NCBI RefSeq assembly: GCF_030247195.1
Contig: NC_080672.1
Location: 13,268,001-13,332,000, forward strand
Length of the DNA stretch: 64,000 nucleotides
Origin: Topomyia yanbarensis
Lineage: Eukaryota; Arthropoda; Insecta; Diptera; Culicidae
Direction: 5' to 3'
This document shows, one piece after another, positions 55,110-64,000 of this stretch. How positions within the stretch are numbered: position 1 is the stretch's first letter; the number at the start of each line of letters is the position of its first letter. Under the pieces are notes generated by a model. The model saw only the letters and a list, made by a program, of their open reading frames with translations. It ran no database searches and was not told the origin of the DNA. Made by a program: the position numbers and the translations under genes.

Positions 55110-57290
55110 ACCGCAAAACAAGTTTTCGATGTGGCGCCTGACTGAAAAGACAAGCAATCTTTGTATCGAAAATACCTGCCGATAATATTTTACACAACCT
55201 TCCTTAAGTTCCGACACGATTTAGGCGATTTTTCCGTATTCAACTTTTTGCTGTTCTATCATTAAGAATTAAACCAAAATTTGTACTTCAGCGGAAATGC
55301 AAATCGTTCAAGATATGCTAGAAAAGTATAAATTACGAAACAATATAAGCAAGCTCCGTTAACAGTTAAATAACGATCAAAATGAGAATATTTGTAGCAG
55401 CTTGTTTGCCTTCATATTTAAAAATGTTACTTGGGCTATATGGCATGGCTTCATTTACATTTTTTTATTCAATCTTAGTTTTGAGCTCCTTCGAAAGTAG
55501 TAAAAATATAAATAAACTTCTACTTGCTTATTGTGTTTCTTGTGAAAAGATACAACTAGAAAAGGGTACACATTGTGATTATATATTCTTTTCTTTTACT
55601 CTTGTTAATATAACTAAAAAATTGTGAGCAAATTAAACTTCACTCATTTTGATAGCCATAGGTAAACTAACAATTGAAAACAATTTTCATCTCTGAATCC
55701 AATTATCAAATGTCGTTCGACAGTTTGTTTCAAAATGATTCGACTTCTGCTAACCTGCAATATAACTCTTCGATGTGGCGTTTTGAAATGAGCGTGTTGC
55801 ACCTTCTAGATATAGGACGATAAAGAATATTTAAAAAATGCATTTAAAATTCGATTACACCTGTTTTTCGTACGGGATAAAACTTGCTTACTTGCCCTCA
55901 TATGGTTTGTGTGCAACATGGGCCATGATAATGCAAATGAAGGTCAAACAGTTGATTCAAATTATTGAGATGTATGCAAGAGGAACACGGCGGTCTTTTA
56001 CACTGTTTTCGTTTGGTTTCAGGATGCAGCCATTTCTGCAATGACAGGTACTAACGTCTTAGGCCGGACTAAACTCAGGCCTAAAATCAAAGATAGTACC
56101 GTGTGGCGGTACCAACTAATTTCAAGCTTACCGCTATTAGTGTAACAGACCACTTGCGTTTGTTGTTGTCTTTCCTTGTCTTATTTCACAGAGATGGCTG
56201 AACCGATTAACTTATTTTCAAATAAATGCTATTGAATAATAGTAAATCGAACATCCTCGAGCCTCTCAAGCTCCTAAGTTAATATTACACCTATTTCTCA
56301 GCGAATTCTTGACCGATTTTTACGAACTTACTTTCAAATGAAAGATACAATACTCCCATTGAACGCTATTGAATTTCATTCACATCTGCGTTTTGGTCAT
56401 ATAGAAATGTCCCATAAAAACCAGTACAATCGTAATATTTCGAAGGTTAATAATCTATTTTGACATCGATATCAAATAACTTCGATATGCACTGTTGGTT
56501 AATCAAAGATTCTTTGAATATATTGTCCACTATCGACAATTTCGGTGGTGCTAAATTAAAGTATACTCGAGAAATAAAGTGGCATCGGTCCTTCGGTGAT
56601 GACTGAACCGGTTTTCAAAAACTAGTTTCCGAACAGATTGTATGCGATTAAGTGTTCTAATTTGTTTATTTGCGGGTCTTTACGTTGAATAGTCACTGTT
56701 CCTTTTGAGACGTGAAGTTGTTTTTTAAGAAAACGTCTGTTGATCCGGAAAGGAAATCGGTGTTGTAAGTATCATATAATTAAAAATCGGTTGTATGAAG
56801 ATGAACTCCGGAACCTTCGTATTCATTGAAATGAACGCTCTAGAAATGGACGATTTGATACATTTTTTAATTGTTTACCGATCAATACTAGGAATGCTCT
56901 AATGGATTCAGCAAGTGATTATTCGCTATCAGTGTTTCCAAGTATTTACTGGCTTGAAATGGGAAAATATTATTGAGCTCCATTGAAAAAATTCGAAATG
57001 TGCCTCTTAGCGTAAATAACAATCGTGATTTTTTTCAGATTTTTCCTATGAAAGGATTTTTTGAAAAAAAAAAATAAAACGAAAATCGAAAAAAAACCAC
57101 CCAAGCTCTCCCAATATGGCCGCTAAAGGGTTAAAACTACAAAAATATTCTCTAAGCAAAACTGCTTCAAATGGCTTCATTTTGGCTTTCACATGTTTAC
57201 CCGGCTAGACCCTTTAGTATTAGTGTGGATATATCGTCTACCTGGCAGCTAGTTGATGTCAGCTACTGACGAGTGAAACATACAAATCCA
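55110..57290. other. No gene seen apart from the dispersed repeat
   Basis: AT-rich. The open frame at 55382-55627 starts with a hydrophobic stretch but is low-complexity and not family-like. Contains the repeat copy at 56181-56329. Confidence 0.4.
56181..56329. repeat. Dispersed repeat, copy 2
   Basis: Same orientation as 48968-49133 and about 90% identical outside one indel. Confidence 0.75.
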
Positions 57291-57292
57291 AC

Positions 57293-57510
57293 TCATATAA
57301 TATCAGGCTGATGGATGGACTGAAATCCTATGTCTGCACTCTCCCATTTCTCAGGGATTGGGATAAAATTATTGGTTGTCCAGCTTCCTGGGAGTAGGCT
57401 GCGTTTCCGGACTCGGTAGAAACCATCGAGCAATGCTAGTCCCTGTCGTGAGAGCAGATAGCCGATGTCCTTAGGGCCTGTTGCTTTTTCGTGGGTCAAA
57501 GAAGGGGCTT
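57293..57510 (-). pseudogene. Non-LTR reverse transcriptase fragment
   Basis: Encodes KATGPKDIGYLLSRQG and GSWTTNNFIPIPEKWESA, matching the pattern K(A/S)xGPDxI...SWxxxxxIPIPKxGK of non-LTR RT fingers. About 70 codons; neighbouring domains absent. Confidence 0.55.
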
Positions 57511-57919
57511 AGAACTAGAGAATGGTTTATTACTGTCCCACCCACACTACTCACGTTAGTAGGGTGACATTACAAGTTACTCTTCCGATTGACACAATTA
57601 CGGAAGGAGTGCGGCTAACAAGAAGGATTAATATACCAATTTTTTAGCGATCTACAGTGGCTTAATGATTGAAGTTCCATTCAATTCAAGAACAAAACCA
57701 GTGAGTTGTCTCTTATCGTTCCACGCGTTAACTCTCTTGCTGATTTCGATCGTTAGTACGTCGGGTGAGAGTTCCTTCACATTTTTAGCCCAGCGTTTTC
57801 TTTAAACTTCTTTAATCATTTTTCAGACCCGATTTTGTAAGAGACGAAACCAGTTCCGTGGTGCGATCATTGTCGCCAATGCAATAATCATGTGTTCTTC
57901 CTGGGACGTCATCATAGCC

Positions 57920-57995
57920 CAGGAACAGCGTAAGTGTTTGTGCATTGGGCTGGAGTCCCAAGGGTTGCACGTTCGAATTCTGTCTCTGGGGTGAT
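57920..57995 (+). repeat. tRNA-like segment, probable SINE remnant
   Basis: AGCGTAAGTG (A-box-like), then TTGGGCTGGAGTCCCAA, a 5-bp stem with a 7-nt loop like an anticodon arm (GGA in anticodon position), then GTTCGAATTC (B-box-like) 46 nt after the A box. The acceptor stem does not close, so a functional tRNA gene is unlikely. Confidence 0.4.
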
Positions 57996-57999
57996 TTTT

Positions 58000-59380
58000 G
58001 CACATAATTGCTTTCGTTAAACTCACCCTTTCGATCTGTATTTTCCCTGTTGGCTACCACTGAAAAGTCTTCTATTTCCTGAGCCATGTACCTAATCCGT
58101 ACAAAATTTCATAGTAGTCTGGTGATAATATACTTTTTATTTAAGCCTAAGTTTGTGAAAATCGGTCCAACTATCCAGGGCCGGCGAAACACTTTTTTCC
58201 CGAGTGTGTTGTAAGATTCGAAGTAATTATGGAAGAATTATGGCCTTTTCCCCAAAACCTTTTTTTATTTAACAGGGGCGTACAAGGATTACGACGGAAC
58301 TCATCGTCATTACGAGAAAATCGAGTTTGAAATTTCAAGTTTCCACTGCTTTTGGTGGACGAGAAGCGCTTCAAAGCGCTGTAACTTTCTATCTTTTGCT
58401 CGGATCTGTATGAAAATTTGAAAAATTATCCTTAAGGAGATGTACTTTCAGTTAAAGTAATAATTTTTTTTAGATTTTTTGAAAAATAAAAAGGTGAGTA
58501 ATCCTTTAATGGAGGTCGATTTGAATAGTTCTCCGATGCCAAAAATAATGCCAACAAATTATGTCCATCTAATACAATCGGCTTCTGGATGGTCTGCTTT
58601 CGGACCCAAGATAAACCATTTAATATCATCGATGTATCGTGTGACCTAACTAAACAACACTCGACCGTGTACGTAGAAACATTTTGTCTATGTACCCGCC
58701 CGGGAAGTAGAGGTTGATGGCGTAGATTCCAAGAGGTGCCTTAATTACGGAATATGGAGTTAGCTTCTTCCAGAACCCTTTGCTTCAGTCAGTGAAAATT
58801 CTGGTATGCAAGCAATTGCGCTAAGCAAAAATTGAGGAGCATAAGAAAACAATTTATTTTTTATCAGCCCCATTTCGAGTTTTTCGCCGGATCTGTTCTT
58901 CCAAATTTTGTTCTTTTGAGCAGGACTGGTTGCCTTTTTGTGCCGCGGGGCATGAACTCTCGTTGTTGCAAACAATGAGCCATAAAGTTACCCATTATTG
59001 AAACGGTGAGGAAAATTCAGAGAAAATCATGAAAAGTTTTCCTTCTGTGGAGCGGATCCTAATGAATTGTCGACATATCCCACTTATAAATTGTATAGGG
59101 AAAACTGAAGCATTCTTTTGAGGAAACCTCCGAGAAGAAATGCTAAAGAAGGCTACACCACCAAATGTGGCTATAAATTTTAGAAAATGGAGAATCATTT
59201 CCTCTCCTAAGCTTCCTGGACTGAGAGTGTCCCTTGATGGATGCTTTTACAAAAACGAGATAAATGGCTCCTGGTCTCGGAAAGACCACATGGGTCATCC
59301 AAAACTCTAAGTGTCTCTATATTTCAATCCTATTATTTTCATAGCTTTTACACAATGCATTTGTATTGTGTAAAATCTGG
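58000..59380. other. No gene seen
   Basis: AT-rich, with short open frames on minus that carry no motif I recognise. Confidence 0.35.
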
Positions 59381-60160
59381 TTAACTTGGGACATGGATTT
59401 TCCACAAATTTAACATTATTCGTCAGAACCAAGAAAACACTATGGAGGAGCGTTTTGGGGATCACAACGTACTATTATTTCAATCGGATTAGGATTTGTT
59501 CGGTACCAGGTATGGAAGTTGTCACTTGTCAAGTCCGAATCAAAGACCAAGGCTTATTGGCATTGTTTCCATATACATCGCATCTCAGCTCGTTCTAGAA
59601 GACTTCAACTCCCACGGTGTGCCATGAGATTGTCTTCACGTTGATGACCGATCTATCTTACCGCATGACATTCGCGACAATATCTAATATGATGATCTGT
59701 AATACGGTGGAAATGACACGAATGCCTACTTCACTAGCGCGGTCAAACGCGTTAGATTTATCGTTGTACTCGACCTCGCTACAATTAGTGCGCCCATTGA
59801 TTGAAACAGCTACGCGTCCACTATATCCGAAATAATCGAATCAAAACAAGAAATTTTTCCGAAGGAAGCGTACTACGTTTTTACTGGCTTGATTCTGTAC
59901 ACTGCGATTAATGATCCGACGAAACGAGTGCCCGGTGCGAACAACCGTGGACGGTCTTCCACTCCATGGTGGTCAAAGCGTGCTTAGGATTATACGCGAA
60001 AAGGTCCTGTAAGGACTTTTTGAACGTCGGATCGCCTGAATTTTTCTAAATATACGGGACGTTAGAAACGCAAATGAAAAACGAAATAAAAGCTGAAAAG
60101 CACGGTTATTGGCAACGGTTCGTCGACGGATTAACAAGAGAAACAATTTTTCGTCTGGTG
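59380..60160 (+). pseudogene. Jockey-type ORF2 fragment: endonuclease and linker
   Basis: Reading across frames: LEDFNSHG (the GDFNSH endonuclease motif, 59600), then NALDLSLYSTSLQL (59740), then TKRVPGANNRGRSSTPWWSK (about 59925) and a trace of LLATVRRRINKRN (60105). The linker matches [18 protein letters not shown] in the element at 10260-12790. Several frameshifts; ends at the repeat at 60165. Confidence 0.65.
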
Positions 60161-60164
60161 GCTA

Positions 60165-60420
60165 GGCCCCATATTGTGTACACGATTCGACCTTTGATTT
60201 TAGATCGATTTATAGTTTTCTGCATAGTTGTAGAAAATGAAATTGTCCATCCGATTATCACGTTTAGTAATATTTGAAAGCAAAAGCTAGTGGCAAAAAT
60301 ATGAAACAGTTTCATTGCAAAACCTAAGTATTCTGGAGCACTGACCGATTATTTTACTTTTGCTTTCAAATGAAAGACAAAAGTCCATTCTATCGCATAC
60401 TGAAGTTTTAGAGATGCCGT
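60165..60420 (-). repeat. Dispersed repeat family, copy 3
   Basis: Shares ATTTTAGATCGA, CTAGTGGCAAAAATATGAAA and CATACTGAAGTTTTA with copy 2 at 35670-35960, same orientation. Confidence 0.55.
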
Positions 60421-60699
60421 TTTTTTTTAATAAACTAGTTCTACCAAACACACCGTGATTCGGTTGAACTGTGTTTGTGTCCCAAAAATGGTGAAACCTT
60501 CAAGCAGACGGGTAATGGCCAATGTGCTGACGTAATTTTCGCAAGCCGGCTTCTGTATGCGAATGGATAAGGTAATGAAACCCATTCGGTAGTGGTGTAA
60601 AAGACTGCGATTCTTACACCCCAATCAAAGCTCTTTCTTCGCCGGGATATTTATTACAAATTATCCAGTGATTAATGCCTATTGGACGCTTAAACAACA

Positions 60700-61020
60700 C
60701 CGGTATGCAGTACCTATGCTGTTGCGCTTGCAGAGCAACAGGTCAGGGAGGCCCGGAAGATTGTAACAAAAACGTTGGCTTTCTCCCAGCCCGAGCATTT
60801 CATCACCAGTATAAAAATTGGTTATGCTCACGAGGATCTGGAACTCAAACTTATTCATATCAAAACCAATGAGCAGTTCGCGAATTGAACCCGATCGAGT
60901 CCGTACTGCGCCGAATTCTGGATCACTTGAAAGCGAAAGAGTTCCTGAACTCGGTGGACACGGACAAAGTTACTGACTATTTGACCGTCGTGATAATCAA
61001 CAATTATCTGACACACAACA
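60700..61020 (+). pseudogene. Unassigned transposable-element protein relic
   Basis: Open pieces REARKIVTKTLAFSQPEHFI and, after a frameshift, ELNPIESVLRRILDHLKAKE. The second resembles the NPIE motif near the third catalytic residue of Tc1/mariner transposases; the first I cannot place. Confidence 0.35.
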
Positions 61021-61049
61021 ACAAAGACACCATATTCCAACTTCCTTTA

Positions 61050-62750
61050 TTGAAGCACTTTTGAAGTTGTTTTTATTTTCATTGTTCATATTACGAAAGG
61101 TGCTCGTAAATATTAGAAAGACTCTCGAATCGGTTTCACCGATTAGTGAGAAACCTGCAAAAGTCGCTTCGTGGTTTTTACGAAAAATTCGAAATAAAAT
61201 AAAGTTTTGCAATAAAACTACGAAAGATTCGTAAAATGTACGAAAAATTCGTATTTTTTACGAAAATTGTTCGTCCGAAACTAATTCTTAGAGATGTACG
61301 AATATATCCTCTCAGTGTAGGAACAAAAATGCAAAATATTTTTTATGCCTATAAACTTTAACAATCCCGAAAATGGACATTTTTTTATTCGTTTATTTGG
61401 CACGGCTCCAGGCGATAGTTTCACGGAGCCGTGGATCTTTTATATATTTACATGATGAAAAAAATAAAAATGATAAACAATTAATACTAAGAGTTTATCC
61501 GACCCCGAACGCGCAACTTTCCGTTGCGTGCGGAGATCCGTTTTCGTGTCGGGGAAATATCTGCATCCACGTCATCTGTATTATGGGGGTCATTCATATA
61601 TCTGTTGTCGTCGCACATGTCCGGGTCATCATCGGGGTTACTGCCTTAATGTTCGCGATTAGGTGTTATTCCTAACTAATTTCCCTTTCGGGTCACCCTC
61701 CGTCATTGCTAGTAGCTCCCTCATTGATGGTATTAGCTGTTGAGTTTGTGGTAATTGATGCATCTTTCGCAGTTGTCATCATTGCTTGAACAGCAGCCAC
61801 AAATTTGGCAACCGTTTGTGGCTCAGGCAGGGATGCGAACGGTACCGGTAAACTACATTTTTTCCGGTATATTTACATTTGCACAAGCCGTACAGCCCGC
61901 TACAGCGACGCATCACTACTGCTCTTGCCAGAACGGTAGCCAAACCGAGTAGATTTTTCCGTACAGCAGTAAAATACATTTTTGTTTTGCTGCTGTACTC
62001 CGACTGCTCGGTGAGAGTAAGGCGTAGTAAAGTTTGCCCTCTCGCTTTGTACACTTTTCTCTGCATAGTCAAAGGGAGAGGCCCGCACACGGAAGCGTTG
62101 ATGCCGGTCGTGGCGTAAATGAACCGCATTCATTGTCGTCGTTTGTGATTAAAAGTATTAAATAGATTGAAAATATTAAAAAATGTAAAATAAGGAAAGA
62201 GAATCTGTACCGCTCGCATCTGGTGGCTGTACTAGGGGCAGTAGTTTTTGTCATGTTACTGCTTTACACACAGGCTGCCATACAGCACTGGGCGTCCTGC
62301 ATTAACGAACGACAGCAGTGTCGTATGAGGAAGGAGAATGTAGGCAGAAATATTACAGCCGTAGAAAAGGTAGGCATTTTGCATCCTTGGACTCACGGAG
62401 TGATATTGGAGACTGAGTGTTGGCAATTCTTTCTGTAGATGAGCTTTTCTTAGTGGTTTGTGCCGTTTGTTCACAGAACTGGCACGTGTTAGTTTGTCCT
62501 TGATATGTACATAGAGTTCGCTGTGTAATGGCATCACCCTCTTCTGTTTTGTACTGCAGGGTTAACGTAAGAGAAAATGGGTTGGTCTACTCGTATTCTC
62601 ACGCATTCTTTTGTTGTTCAGACAATGCGCACAAGATAAAAGCAACTGTTGACAATTTTAGTCAACGTGAATTAAAGGGTTGATTCCGAACGTATAATCT
62701 CCAACAATAAAACAACCAGCGTAGGTTTCCGGGGTGATAGGGAGATTATA
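61050..62750. other. Repeat debris, no gene seen
   Basis: Includes many CGAAAAATTCGT-like words (61170-61250) that are self-complementary, and a GC-richer block at 61370-61700 that may be the 3' end of a non-LTR element. Open frames on both strands at 61755-62540 overlap and look like shadows of repeats. Confidence 0.35.
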
Positions 62751-62757
62751 ATATTCC

Positions 62758-63391
62758 TGTTGGGGCAACGCGGTTACAATGACGATAATTTTAGGTTAGG
62801 TACAGTTCAGTACAGACAATTTAGGTTTAGTTAAAGAGATATCACTTACGTTTAGTCCTTCACTTAGTCTTGAGATCGCTTTCTAATTGATTTGGCAATT
62901 CAGTTTATAGTTCAATTGGCTGTCTACTGCTGAGGAAGTTGATTCCTGTATCGATTTGTACTGTACTGGCGTCGCTATTACATAGGCTTTTAGGTTAAGA
63001 TAGCATAAGTAATTTAAGTTAGTTTTAACTCTCAATTTAAGTATGTAGCATACAGAATCTCACCTTCTAGGCTTGTAAGCAGATGTAAGTTAGGTTTTAA
63101 AGGAGTAATTTTAGGCTTTATAAACCCCAAGTACTTCAAAAATTCAATTTATAAATTCACTCACTTGTATAATAAAATTTTCACACGTTCTTCTGCCCGC
63201 TTCTAGTTGTCTACTCACCGGGATCACACATGACAGCTGCTATACAGTCTATACCTGCCGAAGTGACACTTGACGGGTGTCTATACCTGTCATGAGCCCA
63301 GTGGGCTTGTTCCTACAGTTCGATGCATGCAGAGTGCGGACCAAGGCATGTAGCAGATGAGGTGCGCGCGGACCAGTTGGGTCCGATAACA
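62758..63391 (-). repeat. 3' LTR of a second Bel/Pao element (putative)
   Basis: Read on minus, TGTTATCGGACCC starts directly after a GGGGGG-containing polypurine tract (63392-63402), and the region ends CCCAACA at 62758, giving TG...CA with TGTT/AACA ends. 634 bp, rich in CCTAA/TTAGG words. The partner LTR is off the window, so limits rest on the end motifs. Confidence 0.6.
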
Positions 63392-63402
63392 CTGCCCCCC
63401 AG
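63392..63402 (-). promoter_or_regulatory. Polypurine tract of the second Bel/Pao element
   Basis: CTGGGGGGCAG on minus, next to the TG of the putative LTR and just after the pol stop. Confidence 0.6.
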
Positions 63403-63420
63403 TACGCCATCCTGTGGTTG

Positions 63421-64000
63421 GCTTACTTCACGTCGCGCTGAACATCCAGGACAGCAAGCTTGGCTACAGGCCGTTCGTACACGCCATTCGCCGTCCGTAC
63501 AGTGGCTGATCGTACCTGACCGTCTCTGGAATTGCAGGTCTCGATGATCTTTCCCTTCGGCCAACAGTTTCTCGGCAATTTCGGATCGATGATGACAACG
63601 ACGTCTCCTACACATACGGGTTTCGTATGGATGAACCACTTCGTCCTTCGGATGATCTCTGGCAGGTAGTCTGTTAACCAGCGCCTCCAAAATTGATTGA
63701 CTAGCGCTTGCGATGTGCGCCAGCCTTGATGCAACACGATGCCGCTGTCGTCGTTTACAGTCAGTGGCTTCGTTCCATTCGAGGAACCGAGCAGGAAATG
63801 GTTCGGAGTTAGAGCGGGGTCCGATTCATCATCGATCGGAACGTGGGTCAATGGCCGAGAGTTCACTACGTTCTCAATCTCAGTCAGAAGGCTCCGGAGT
63901 ACTTCATCGGTCGGTTTCTTCGTCGGGCAGATGGCGGCCAGATTCTTTTTAACAGTGCGGATCAGGCGTTCCCAACTGCCGCCCATGTGCGGCGAAGCTG
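63421..64000 (-). CDS. Bel/Pao pol C-terminus (integrase end), runs off the window
   Basis: Encodes HMGGSWERLIRTVKKNLAAI (containing the third integrase acid in WER), then VNSRPLTHVPIDDES, LTPNHFLLGSSNG and FWRRWLTDYLPEI of the DUF5641-type tail, stop TAA at 63421-63423. Same domain order as the element at 19670-26663 (IWEAGVKSAK, LNSRPL, FWRRWSREYL), but clearly a different family. Open to the window edge, so this copy may be better preserved; only the last 190 or so codons are visible. Confidence 0.88.

Noticed and set aside
61755..62133. Overlapping frames on both strands near the right end
   Set aside because: Mutually antisense, no recognisable domain, within repeat debris.
1..64000. 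CRISPR array, rRNA or bacterial operon
   Set aside because: No regularly spaced identical repeats with unique spacers, no rRNA cores, and spliced eukaryotic genes throughout.

Overview
This is insect nuclear DNA, almost certainly from a mosquito and most likely Aedes-like. The pointers are a spliced gene with short phase-matched introns, a Feilai-like tRNA-derived SINE, Bel/Pao, R1-type, Jockey-type and LOA-type retroelements, and many short foldback and MITE elements. The species is inferred from repeat types, not from a database match. Only one host protein-coding gene can be supported in 64 kb. The rest is a gene-poor, repeat-dense landscape.

Region 1 (416-16726, minus strand) is a polypeptide GalNAc-transferase, best read as the ortholog of Drosophila pgant9. 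Eight coding exons join in frame to 652 codons plus a stop: a type II membrane anchor, stem, GT-A catalytic domain (DSH, WGGEN and HIFRKR motifs) and a C-terminal ricin-type lectin domain. The first seven exons are compact (14658-16726, introns of 52-83 nt). The last exon (416-685) lies beyond a 13,972-nt intron filled with mobile-element debris: an R1-type non-LTR element on plus, a foldback element, an R1-type reverse transcriptase remnant and a Jockey-type element on minus. Near the 3' end of this intron is a small group of stem-loops. Two of them are paralogous, with compensatory base changes in their stems.

Region 2 (16727-29112) is upstream of that gene. A foldback element carries a nested 3-bp-TSD MITE (18759-18991). 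A nearly full-length Bel/Pao LTR retrotransposon on minus (19670-26663) has two 385-bp LTRs that differ at only two positions, a 5-bp target duplication with one mismatch, a primer-binding site, a polypurine tract, and gag and pol. It is inactivated by frameshifts and by two later MITE insertions in gag, one with a TA duplication and one with a TTA duplication. Next to it is a 2.4-kb element with GGCCCTTATTAC ends and dense subterminal TCACTTCAC motifs.

Region 3 (29113-64000) contains no host gene that I can defend. It holds TIR and foldback elements (31288-32890, 41653-41963, 47594-48368, 53284-54818, 54938-55101), a second copy of the TA-type MITE with a different core (33379-33862), a SINE with a perfect 13-bp target duplication (35309-35488), a 110-116-bp repeat family, mariner/Tc1-like transposase fragments, fragments of Jockey, LOA and gypsy proteins, and the 3' part of a second Bel/Pao element running off the right edge (LTR at about 62758-63391, integrase end at 63423-64000).

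There is no operon, CRISPR array, rRNA gene or clear functional tRNA gene. The best leads are the covarying stem-loop pair in the pgant9-like intron, the lectin-domain exon layout that would permit isoform switching, and MITE families with conserved ends and unrelated cores.
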